Below, piece by piece: positions 15,616 to 23,428 of a stretch of 42,553 bases of DNA. Source of the stretch: an uncultured Parabacteroides sp. (GTDB taxonomy: Bacteria; Bacteroidota; Bacteroidia; Bacteroidales; Tannerellaceae). The DNA lies in assembly GCF_905196875.1 (NCBI RefSeq), contig NZ_CAJJWO010000045.1, forward strand, positions 1 through 42,553, read 5' to 3'. The notes beneath the pieces are model-generated. The model made no database searches. It worked only from the letters and a program-made list of their open reading frames with translations, and was not told the origin of the DNA. The position numbers and the translations under genes were made by a program. Within the stretch, counting starts at the first letter, position 1, and every line of letters starts with the position of its first letter.

Positions 15616-17292
15616 ATGGCTAACGAAAGATATGTAATAGGCTTGGATTACGGTAGCGACTCTTGTCGCGCCGTAGTCGTAAACGCTGCCACAGGCGAAG
15701 AGCTAGCTTCCGCCGTTAAATATTATCCACGCTGGATGGAAGGTAAATACTGCGATCCACTCAAAAATCGTTACCGCCAGCATCCGTTGGATTATATTGA
15801 AGGACTGGAAACTACCATAAAAGAGTCATTGACTAAATGCCCGGCAGGTACTGCTGAAAAAGTAGTGGGTATTGCCTTCGATACAACGGGTAGTACCCCT
15901 GTCCTGACAGACAAAGAAGGTACTCCCCTCGCCCTTCTGCCTGAATTTGCAGAAAATCCGAATGCCATGTTCGTGCTTTGGAAAGACCATACAGCGATTA
16001 AAGAAGCTGCAGAAATCAACGAACTGGCAAAGCGTTGGGACATCGATTATACAGCCTATGAAGGTGGAATTTACTCCTCCGAATGGGTATGGGCGAAGAT
16101 GGCACATGTACTTCGTGAAGATGAAAGCATCCGCAAAGTGGCTTATGCTTGGATCGAACATTGCGACTGGTTACCAGCCCTGATCACTGGAAAGAACAAA
16201 CCGGAAGAAGTGTATCGCAGCCGCTGTGCAGCCGGACACAAAGCCATGTGGTTGGAAAAATGGGACGGTCTTCCTTCCGAAGAATTCCTGACAACACTCG
16301 AACCGCTACTGGCCGGTTTCCGTAGTCACCTGTTCGAAAAGACATATACCAGTGACACTTCCATAGGTCACCTGACAGAAGAATGGGCTAAACGCCTGGG
16401 GTTAACAACCAATGTAGCCGTAGCCGTAGGAGCATTCGACTGCCATATGGGTGCAGTAGGTGCTGAAATTACTCCACGCACATTTGTCCGCGTGATCGGT
16501 ACTTCTACCTGCGATATCATGGTATCCTCTTATGAAGAGATGGGCGATAAACTGGTTCCCGGTATCTGCGGACAGGTAGACGGTTCCGTTATCCCCGGTA
16601 TGATCGGATTGGAAGCCGGGCAATCCGGATTCGGCGACATCTATGCCTGGTTCAAAAATGTACTGGCATGGCCACTCGAAAACATTCTGTCTAAAAGCAG
16701 CCTGATCGACGAAGAGACAAAAGCTAAACTGATTGAAGAAACAGCCGGTAAGATCATCCCCATTCTATCCGAGGAAGCAGCCAAAGTTCCGGTAAGCGAA
16801 AGTACCATTCTGGCTGTAGACTGGATGAACGGGCGCCGCACCCCGGATGCCAGCCAACTGGTAAAAGGAACGATAACAGGCCTGAATCTGGCAAGCTCTG
16901 CTCCGCTTATCTTCCGTGCACTGGTTGAAGCAACCGCATTCGGATCAAAAGCCATTGTAGACCGCTTCCTGGAAAACGGTATCAAGATCGAAAGTGTGAT
17001 CGGTATCGGTGGTATCTCCCTGAAATCACCGTTCGTCATGCAAACGTTGGCAGACGTACTGAATATGCCGATCAAAGTAGCCAAAGCGGAACAAGCCTGT
17101 GCCTTCGGTGCCTCTATGTTCGCCGCAGTAGCTGCCGGTGTATACGCTAAAATAGAAGATGCTCAGCAAGCTATGGGACAAGGATTCGCGAAAGAATATT
17201 ATCCGAATCACGAGAATCACCAGGCCTATCTGGCTCTCTATGAGAAATATCGCAAGTTAGGAAACTTTACAGAAAATGAATTGTTTGTATGA
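15616..17292 (+). CDS. araB: L-ribulokinase
   Basis: AraB phosphorylates L-ribulose with ATP. The 558-residue protein belongs to the FGGY carbohydrate-kinase family: N-terminal phosphate loop GLDYGSDSCRAVVV (residues 9-22), the substrate-binding middle part including FDTTGSTPVLTD, VIGTSTCDIMV in the second lobe, DWMNGRRTPDAS typical of ribulokinases, and the C-terminal adenosine motif GIGGISLKSPFVMQTLADVL. The start is 3 bp after the araA stop, so the genes are almost certainly in one operon. After its stop a separate promoter for transketolase follows. Confidence 0.96.
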   Translation: MANERYVIGLDYGSDSCRAVVVNAATGEELASAVKYYPRWMEGKYCDPLKNRYRQHPLDYIEGLETTIKESLTKCPAGTAEKVVGIAFDTTGSTPVLTDKEGTPLALLPEFAENPNAMFVLWKDHTAIKEAAEINELAKRWDIDYTAYEGGIYSSEWVWAKMAHVLREDESIRKVAYAWIEHCDWLPALITGKNKPEEVYRSRCAAGHKAMWLEKWDGLPSEEFLTTLEPLLAGFRSHLFEKTYTSDTSIGHLTEEWAKRLGLTTNVAVAVGAFDCHMGAVGAEITPRTFVRVIGTSTCDIMVSSYEEMGDKLVPGICGQVDGSVIPGMIGLEAGQSGFGDIYAWFKNVLAWPLENILSKSSLIDEETKAKLIEETAGKIIPILSEEAAKVPVSESTILAVDWMNGRRTPDASQLVKGTITGLNLASSAPLIFRALVEATAFGSKAIVDRFLENGIKIESVIGIGGISLKSPFVMQTLADVLNMPIKVAKAEQACAFGASMFAAVAAGVYAKIEDAQQAMGQGFAKEYYPNHENHQAYLALYEKYRKLGNFTENELFV

Positions 17293-17319
17293 TATGGCGG
17301 TCTATATGAAGAGATTCCC

Positions 17320-17327
17320 TATCTTTG
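17320..17327 (+). promoter_or_regulatory. -7 promoter box for transketolase
   Basis: TATCTTTG matches TAnnTTTG exactly, 26 bp before the ATG at 17354. tkt can thus be transcribed separately from araDAB. No AraR-like palindrome is seen here. Confidence 0.55.
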
Positions 17328-17353
17328 TACAAAAATTAAACTAATTCATCAAA

Positions 17354-19381
17354 ATGAACGATATTAAAGTAATGAACAGAGCAGCGGACAATATCCGCGT
17401 CTTGGCAGCGTCAATGGTAGAAAAGGCTAATTCCGGTCATCCGGGTGGTGCAATGGGTGGTGCAGATTTTATCAATGTGCTATTCTCAGAGTATTTGGTC
17501 TATGATCCTAAGAACTCGGAATGGGAAGGCAGAGATCGCTACTTCCAGGACCCGGGACACATGTCGCCCATGCTTTATTCAGCCCTCGCTCTTACCGGCA
17601 AATTCACCATGGAAGAACTGTCACAGTTCCGCCAGTGGGGAAGCCCTACTCCGGGTCATCCTGAAGTAGACATCAAGCGGGGTATCGAAAATACCTCAGG
17701 TCCGCTGGGACAAGGCCATACATACGCAGTGGGTGCTGCTATTGCCGCCAAGTTCCTGAAAGCCCGCCTGGGAGATGTAATGAACCAGACTATTTATGCA
17801 TATATATCCGATGGTGGTATCCAGGAAGAGATCTCGCAAGGTGCCGGACGTGTTGCCGGAACACTCGGACTCGACAACCTGATCATGTTCTACGACTCCA
17901 ACAACATCCAGCTTTCTACCACCGTAGAAGAAGTAACAGCTGAAAATGTTGCCATGAAGTACGAAGCATGGGGATGGAAAGTAATCAGCATCAACGGAAA
18001 TGACGTAAATGAAATCCGCAAGGCGTTGGATGAAGCAAAAGCTGAAGCCAACCGTCCTACTTTAATCATCGGTAATACCATTATGGGTAAAGGTGCCCGT
18101 GGAGCCGACGACAGCAGTTACGAAAATAAAGTATCCACTCACGGTCAACCTCTGTCTGCAGCCGGTGCATCTATCGAAGAGACAATCAAGAACCTGGGAG
18201 GTGATCCTAAGAATCCGTTCGCCGTATTCACAGATGTTGCCGAACTATATGCAAAACGTGCAAAAGAACTGGAAGCTATCGTAGCCGAACGTTATGCTGC
18301 TAAAGAAGTATGGGCTAAAGCAAATCCTGAACTGGCAGAAAAGATGGCATTCTGGTTCTCCGGTAAAGCTCCTAAACTGGACTGGGCAGCTATCGAACAG
18401 AAAGCAAACCAGGCAACTCGTGCCGCTTCCGCCACAGTATTAGGCGTATTGGCAACAAAGGTTGAAAATATGGTATGTTCTTCTGCCGACCTTTCCAACT
18501 CGGACAAGACCGACGGGTTCCTGAAGAAAACACATTCATTCAGAAAAGGTGACTTCAGTGGTGCCTTCTTCCAGGCCGGTGTTTCGGAACTGACAATGGC
18601 TTGTGTATGTATCGGTATGTCACTACACGGTGGCGTGATCGTAGCTTGCGGTACCTTCTTCGTATTCTCCGATTATATGAAGCCTGCAATCCGTATGGCA
18701 GCATTGATGGAGCAACCGGTTAAGTTCATCTGGTCGCACGACGCTTTCCGCGTTGGTGAAGACGGGCCTACTCACGAACCGGTTGAACAGGAAGCACAGA
18801 TCCGCCTGATGGAAAAACTGAAGAACCATAAAGGACACAACTCTATGCTGGTTCTCCGTCCGGCCGATGTCATTGAAACGACCGTTGCATGGAAGATGGC
18901 TATGGAAAACACAGCCACTCCTACCGCTTTGATTCTTTCCCGTCAGAACATTACTGACCTGCCCGCCAAAGAAAATCGTTACGACGAAGCTTTGCAGGCT
19001 GAAAAGGGTGCCTATATTGTAGAAAGCGACGCAAACCCAGATGTTATTCTGGTAGCTTCCGGTTCGGAAGTCTCTACGTTGGAAGAGGGAGCAGCATTGC
19101 TTCGTGCCGATGGCGTAAAGGTTCGTGTCGTATCGGTTCCTTCCGAAGGGTTGTTCCGCAACCAAAGCAAGGAATACCAGGAATCTGTTATTCCTACAGG
19201 AAGTAAAGTATTTGGTCTGACAGCCGGTCTGCCTGTCAATCTGGAAGGATTGGTTGGAGCAAACGGTAAGGTTTGGGGGCTCGAGTCATTCGGCTTCTCC
19301 GCTCCTTACAAGGTTCTGGACGAAAAACTAGGCTTCACCGGAAAGAATGTATACAATCAGGTAAAAGAATTATTAGCATAA
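17354..19381 (+). CDS. tkt: Transketolase
   Basis: Transketolase moves two-carbon units between xylulose-5-phosphate and aldose phosphates with thiamine diphosphate, draining the arabinose product into glycolysis. The 675-residue length is typical of full two-domain enzymes. ANSGHPGGAMGGADF (residues 26-40) and PGHPEVDIKRGIENTSGPLGQG are the characteristic N-terminal segments. The cofactor motif is SDGGIQEEISQGAGRV..YDSNN. The second domain holds KFIWSHDAFRVGEDGPTHEPVEQ and SRQNITDLP. It has its own -7 box and ends 10 bp before a strong palindromic hairpin. Confidence 0.96.
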   Translation: MNDIKVMNRAADNIRVLAASMVEKANSGHPGGAMGGADFINVLFSEYLVYDPKNSEWEGRDRYFQDPGHMSPMLYSALALTGKFTMEELSQFRQWGSPTPGHPEVDIKRGIENTSGPLGQGHTYAVGAAIAAKFLKARLGDVMNQTIYAYISDGGIQEEISQGAGRVAGTLGLDNLIMFYDSNNIQLSTTVEEVTAENVAMKYEAWGWKVISINGNDVNEIRKALDEAKAEANRPTLIIGNTIMGKGARGADDSSYENKVSTHGQPLSAAGASIEETIKNLGGDPKNPFAVFTDVAELYAKRAKELEAIVAERYAAKEVWAKANPELAEKMAFWFSGKAPKLDWAAIEQKANQATRAASATVLGVLATKVENMVCSSADLSNSDKTDGFLKKTHSFRKGDFSGAFFQAGVSELTMACVCIGMSLHGGVIVACGTFFVFSDYMKPAIRMAALMEQPVKFIWSHDAFRVGEDGPTHEPVEQEAQIRLMEKLKNHKGHNSMLVLRPADVIETTVAWKMAMENTATPTALILSRQNITDLPAKENRYDEALQAEKGAYIVESDANPDVILVASGSEVSTLEEGAALLRADGVKVRVVSVPSEGLFRNQSKEYQESVIPTGSKVFGLTAGLPVNLEGLVGANGKVWGLESFGFSAPYKVLDEKLGFTGKNVYNQVKELLA

Positions 19382-19388
19382 GAAACCA

Positions 19389-19423
19389 TTAATAAAAAGG
19401 GATTCTATATCCCTTTTTATTAA
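19389..19423. terminator. 15-bp perfect hairpin between tkt and rpiB (terminator or attenuator)
   Basis: TTAATAAAAAGGGAT and ATCCCTTTTTATTAA are exact inverse copies around the loop TCTAT. The T-run lies inside the right arm. It ends only 16 bp before the rpiB start codon, too near for an ordinary promoter downstream. Partial read-through, or control of rpiB by this hairpin, is likely. Confidence 0.75.
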
Positions 19424-19439
19424 CCTCTAACAGATAAAG

Positions 19440-19871
19440 ATGAAAACACTAGGTTTATGTTGTGACCACGCAGGTTACGAATTAAAAGAGTTTGTAAAAC
19501 AATTACTGGATTCTAAAGGGATAACCTATAAAGATTTCGGAACCTGTTCAACAGAAAGTTGTGATTATCCGGATTTCGCCCATCCGTTGGCATATGCATT
19601 AGAAGCCGGAGAAGTATATCCCGGAATAGCCATTTGCGGATCAGGAAACGGTATTGCAATGACTTTAAACAAACACCAGAAAATACGGGCCGCACTGTGC
19701 TGGCAGGAAGAGATCGCGAAACTTGCTCGCGAGCATAACGATGCCAATATACTTGTCATGCCCGGTCGATTTATCAGTCAAGAGGAAGCCACTCGCACTG
19801 TCGAGGCCTTTCTGAACACCCCGTTCGAAGGCGGTCGGCATATACGACGAATTGACAAAATCCCGTTGTAA
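19440..19871 (+). CDS. rpiB: Ribose-5-phosphate isomerase B
   Basis: RpiB interconverts ribulose-5-phosphate and ribose-5-phosphate, supplying the second substrate of transketolase. The 143-residue protein shows CCDHAGYELKEFVKQLL, GTCSTESCDYPDFAHPLA, and the catalytic-cysteine segment GIAICGSGNGIAMTLNK. KIRAALCWQEEIAKLAREHNDANIL and the C-terminal FEGGRHIRRIDKI are also typical of the LacA/RpiB family. It directly follows the tkt terminator-like hairpin and precedes the sodium symporter gene by 32 bp. A small hairpin spans its stop codon. Confidence 0.95.
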   Translation: MKTLGLCCDHAGYELKEFVKQLLDSKGITYKDFGTCSTESCDYPDFAHPLAYALEAGEVYPGIAICGSGNGIAMTLNKHQKIRAALCWQEEIAKLAREHNDANILVMPGRFISQEEATRTVEAFLNTPFEGGRHIRRIDKIPL

Positions 19872-19881
19872 AAACAACGGG
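19862..19881 (+). other. Small hairpin over the rpiB stop codon
   Basis: CCCGTTGT and ACAACGGG pair perfectly around a loop of four A; the rpiB stop codon lies at the stem-loop junction. There is no T-run, so it is more likely an intercistronic stability element than a terminator. Confidence 0.45.
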
Positions 19882-19903
19882 TAATATCATGTAAAACACT
19901 ATT

Positions 19904-21583
19904 ATGGTAACATTAGATTATATTGTAATAGGGCTATTCGCTTTAGCTCTAATTGGGATTATTGTATGGGTATTTAAACAAAAACAAGACAGTTCCGGCG
20001 ACTACTTCCTTGCAGGTCGTGATGCCACCTGGTTAGCAATCGGAGCTTCTATTTTCGCATCAAACATTGGTTCAGAACACCTTATCGGCCTTGCCGGAGC
20101 AGGAGCTTCCAGCGGTATGGCGATGGCACACTGGGAAATCCAGGGGTGGATGATCCTTATCCTCGGTTGGGTATTTGTACCTTTCTACGAACGAAGTATG
20201 GTATTGACCATGCCCGAATTTCTTGAGAAACGTTATAACAAAGAATCACGAACCATCCTCTCACTTATCTCGCTGGTCAGTTATGTATTGACCAAGGTGG
20301 CCGTTACAGTGTATGCCGGAGGTTTGGTGTTTAAAGAAGTATTCGGCATCCAGGAACTCTGGGGAATCGATTTTTTCTGGATCGCAGCCATCGGGTTAGT
20401 AGTACTGACAGCCCTTTATACAGTGGTAGGTGGTATGAAATCCGTTCTTTACACCTCTGTATTGCAAACTCCTATCCTGCTTCTGGGTTCAATCGTTATC
20501 CTTGTATTGGGATTGAAAGCCGTTGGCGGATGGGATCAGGTCCTGGCAGCTTGTAGCCTGACCCCGGCTAACGAATATGGAGATACGATGGTGAACCTGA
20601 TCCGCGACAACCGCGATCCGGATTTCCCCTGGCTGGGAGCTTTGATCGGCTCTTCCGTTATCGGTTTCTGGTACTGGTGTACCGACCAGTTCATCGTTCA
20701 ACGCGTATTATCAGGTAAAAATGAGCAACAGGCTCGTCGCGGTACTATCTTCGGTGCTTACCTGAAACTGACTCCGGTATTTTTGTTCCTTATCCCGGGC
20801 ATGATCGCTTTTGCCATGCAGAAGAACGGTGTGACGATCAATGGTATTCCTTTCACGATGAGTACAGCCGATGCAGCTTTCCCGTCATTGGTAGCACAGT
20901 TGCTTCCTGCCGGATTCAAGGGCTTGGTTGTTTGCGGTATCCTGGCGGCTTTGATGAGCTCGCTGGCTTCTCTGTTCAACTCGTCGGCCATGTTGTTTAC
21001 GATCGACTTCTATAAGAAATACAAACCGGAAGCCAGTGAAAAAACGTTGCTTTATGTAGGACGTATAGCAACAGTTGTTGTCGTTGTCCTGGGTATCCTC
21101 TGGATACCAGTGATGAAGAGTGTAGGATCGGTATTGTATAACTATCTGCAGGACGTACAATCTGTACTGGCACCGGGTATCGCAGCAGCATTCCTATTGG
21201 GTATCCTGTCTAAACGAACTACCCCTCTGGGAGGTATGTGGGGATTGATTATCGGTTTCATTATCGGTATTACCCGTCTTGGAGCAAAGGTTTATTATAC
21301 AACGGCTGGTGTCGATGCCGGCGACAGTTGGTTCAAAGCTTTGTTCTTCGATACGAACTGGTTGTTCTTCTGCGGTGGCATGCTGGTATTCTGTCTGGCT
21401 GCGATTGCTATCATCAGTAAGTTTACCCCAGCTGCACCGGAAGCTCAGATACAAGGACTCACATTCGGATCATCTACTCCGGAACAACGAGCAGCGACCC
21501 GTGCCAGCTGGAATAAATGGGATGTGATACATTCTTGCATTATTCTCTTGATTACAGTGGCATTCTATATCTATTTCTGGTAA
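19904..21583 (+). CDS. Sodium:solute symporter (SGLT-type), probable arabinose importer
   Basis: This 559-residue membrane protein belongs to the SSS family, with about 14 hydrophobic segments. Family signatures include GDYFLAGRDATWLAIGASIFASNIGSEHLIGLAGAGA near residues 32-68, WYWCTDQFIVQRVLSGKNEQQARRGTIFGAYLK, and LMSSLASLFNSSAMLFTIDFYKKY, which carries the Na+-site Ser pair. Position at the end of the araDAB-tkt-rpiB series suggests L-arabinose as substrate; Bacteroides arabinose loci have a similar symporter. Glucose, galactose or xylose remain possible. It is 32 bp after rpiB and followed by two hairpins. Confidence 0.88.
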   Translation: MVTLDYIVIGLFALALIGIIVWVFKQKQDSSGDYFLAGRDATWLAIGASIFASNIGSEHLIGLAGAGASSGMAMAHWEIQGWMILILGWVFVPFYERSMVLTMPEFLEKRYNKESRTILSLISLVSYVLTKVAVTVYAGGLVFKEVFGIQELWGIDFFWIAAIGLVVLTALYTVVGGMKSVLYTSVLQTPILLLGSIVILVLGLKAVGGWDQVLAACSLTPANEYGDTMVNLIRDNRDPDFPWLGALIGSSVIGFWYWCTDQFIVQRVLSGKNEQQARRGTIFGAYLKLTPVFLFLIPGMIAFAMQKNGVTINGIPFTMSTADAAFPSLVAQLLPAGFKGLVVCGILAALMSSLASLFNSSAMLFTIDFYKKYKPEASEKTLLYVGRIATVVVVVLGILWIPVMKSVGSVLYNYLQDVQSVLAPGIAAAFLLGILSKRTTPLGGMWGLIIGFIIGITRLGAKVYYTTAGVDAGDSWFKALFFDTNWLFFCGGMLVFCLAAIAIISKFTPAAPEAQIQGLTFGSSTPEQRAATRASWNKWDVIHSCIILLITVAFYIYFW

Positions 21584-21597
21584 TAAAAACCCATCAT

Positions 21598-21614
21598 ATA
21601 ACGCTTTGCGTTAT
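21598..21614 (+). terminator. Hairpin ATAACGC-TTT-GCGTTAT after the symporter gene
   Basis: This is a perfect 7-bp stem just downstream of the symporter stop codon. It is the first of two tandem hairpins. It is followed only by CTTAAA, so the next hairpin is the stronger stop. Confidence 0.45.
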
Positions 21615-21619
21615 CTTAA

Positions 21620-21660
21620 AATAGCCGATACTGTCTGTTTTTACAACAGTATCGGCTATT
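21620..21660. terminator. Bidirectional terminator between symporter and carboxyltransferase-like gene
   Basis: AATAGCCGATACTGT and ACAGTATCGGCTATT form a perfect 15-bp stem with an 11-nt T-rich loop. The genes on both sides converge on it, so it can end transcripts from both strands. Confidence 0.75.
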
Positions 21661-21680
21661 ATATTGTTACTTATCTGTCA

Positions 21681-23267
21681 TCAAACTAAAGGCATACTAT
21701 CCCGGAACTTGTCTTTCTTCCGTTTTGTCAGGAAGTTGCGGGCTACCATGGGGAAGAGTTCGAGTAATAAAACTTCTTTCTCATTTTCGGCTACCAATAT
21801 ACCCAGTTCTTCTATGAAGGGGTTTTCTTCCATTTCGTAATCGGAGGCGTCATAGAAATGCTCTTCTCTATCACCTGTTATCTGAAGGCGAAATTCGGGA
21901 TCGATAGGAAGCGGAGTTTTTCCATACTCACCACGTACCAGGGAGACGAAAGGATAAACAGGTTTGCTGTATATTGGTTGTCCGTTCATTTCGCACAATG
22001 CACTCGATACAGCTTGGGAAGCTATTACTCTGTTTACAGGAGTAACCAATGGAGGAAGACCGGCGTCCATCCGTATCCGCGGGATCAGCAACATAGTTTT
22101 CTCCAAGAGCTCGGGATGACTTTGCTGTTTTAGCTGGGCAACGATCTGATTGAACATACTGGCCGGTATCTGCGATTTCTGTACAATCTCATCGGGGGAA
22201 GGGAAGTTGAAATATTCCTCGATGGCATGACAGAAGATCAACAGGTCTTCTTCTTTATCTTTACGAGCGGCATCGATAGCATCGTTAAAGAAACGGTCGA
22301 TCTCGGTAGGCAATTTATCTGTCAGCGGATCGAAGGGGTTGGGTAATTCTTTTGAGGTGTCGTAGCCTTTTAACTCTTTACGTATCTTTAATAATTCGGA
22401 GTTGATGCGGGCGATAGCTTCCATATCGATCTCCAGTTCTATTCCCATCTTCTTACAGAACACGTAGATCAATTCGATAGCGGGGGCGGAATAACCTCCG
22501 GCAAAATACCAGATATTGGTATCTACAATATCTACGCCGTTGACGATAGCAGAGAGCATAGAAGCAAGGCCATAACCGGCTGTACAACGGGTATGGAAAT
22601 CGATCGGGGCTTTCAGTTCCTTCTTAAAGAGGCGGACAAGTTCAGCAGTCTTTCGCGGAGTAATCAGTTCGTTAGCATCTTCAAGAGTGATGATGTCGGC
22701 AGTGATATGCTCCATCTGTTGTGCTTTTGACAAGAAATAATCGTTGGTAAAGACCGGTTTATGTAATGGATGACCGTGCAAGGCGGCTTCGATACGCTCT
22801 AATGCCGAATGGTGGGGATCTATTGAATAGCAAACTGCACAATCCACCATTCCTCCATACCGGTCAGTATATTTAATTGCTGATTTCATATTTTCAATAT
22901 CGTTCATGGCATCGAAAATGCGCATAATGTCGATACCCGACTCAATCGTATTACGGCAAAGACTTTTTACAACAGCATCCGGATAGGGATTATAGCCAAA
23001 CAAATCACGTCCTCGGCAAAGGGCGGCAAGTTTGGTGGATTTACCTACGACTGCCTTGATCTTCTCCAGCCGTTCCCATGGGTTCTCATTCAGATAACGC
23101 ATAATGGTGTCCGGTACGGCTCCTCCCCACACTTCCATTGCATAGAAACCTACATTTTTATAGAAAGGGAGTACACGGTCGATTTGCTGTTGTGACATGC
23201 GTGTTGCAAAAGAGGATTGCTGACCGTCACGAAGCGTTACGTCACGGATAAATAGTTTATGTGCCAT
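21681..23267 (-). CDS. Carboxyltransferase-like protein (oxaloacetate decarboxylase alpha / pyruvate carboxylase B family), altered active site, no biotin domain
   Basis: The 528-residue protein aligns by eye with the carboxyltransferase domain of OadA and pyruvate carboxylase. RDVTLRDGQQSSFATRM (8-24, metal ligand Asp14), LCRGRDLFGYNPYPDAVV (83-100) and MRIFDAMNDIENM (115-127) are all recognisable. At positions that are nearly invariant in active enzymes it differs. The carbamylated Lys of IKDMAG is Glu196 (TLEDANEL). The HxH metal pair is His225-Thr-Arg227. The biotin-pocket Thr of GxTSQP is Tyr259 (GGYSAP). No C-terminal AMKM biotin-attachment domain follows. Known enzymes of the family move CO2 between biotin and pyruvate or oxaloacetate; this one may be inactive, regulatory or use another chemistry. 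It stands alone on the minus strand. Confidence 0.82.
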   Translation of the reverse strand: MAHKLFIRDVTLRDGQQSSFATRMSQQQIDRVLPFYKNVGFYAMEVWGGAVPDTIMRYLNENPWERLEKIKAVVGKSTKLAALCRGRDLFGYNPYPDAVVKSLCRNTIESGIDIMRIFDAMNDIENMKSAIKYTDRYGGMVDCAVCYSIDPHHSALERIEAALHGHPLHKPVFTNDYFLSKAQQMEHITADIITLEDANELITPRKTAELVRLFKKELKAPIDFHTRCTAGYGLASMLSAIVNGVDIVDTNIWYFAGGYSAPAIELIYVFCKKMGIELEIDMEAIARINSELLKIRKELKGYDTSKELPNPFDPLTDKLPTEIDRFFNDAIDAARKDKEEDLLIFCHAIEEYFNFPSPDEIVQKSQIPASMFNQIVAQLKQQSHPELLEKTMLLIPRIRMDAGLPPLVTPVNRVIASQAVSSALCEMNGQPIYSKPVYPFVSLVRGEYGKTPLPIDPEFRLQITGDREEHFYDASDYEMEENPFIEELGILVAENEKEVLLLELFPMVARNFLTKRKKDKFRDSMPLV

Positions 23268-23378
23268 AATTCTTTTTGTTTAAGATGGTTGTCATACTTT
23301 ATATATAAAACATTGGCGTTTAAGGTTTGGTTCCTGTTTTAAGGAATATGCTAAGGGAGGGAAATGTTAAATGATAGT

Positions 23379-23418
23379 CCCCGTAGGGAGTGGGATTGAA
23401 TATTCTCCCCCTACGAGG
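23379..23418 (-). terminator. Hairpin downstream of susD pair 1
   Basis: CCCCGTAGGGAG (23379-23390) faces CTCCCCCTACGAGG (23405-23418), a GC-rich stem of about 9-10 pairs with a bulge. It lies 10 bp after the susD stop. It lacks a clear T-run on the minus strand, so it may be a 3'-end stabiliser rather than a terminator. Confidence 0.45.
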
Positions 23419-23428
23419 TTATATCTTT

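Noticed and set aside
19862..19881. Terminator after rpiB
   Set aside because: The stem spans the stop codon and no T-run follows; the symporter gene starts 22 bp later.
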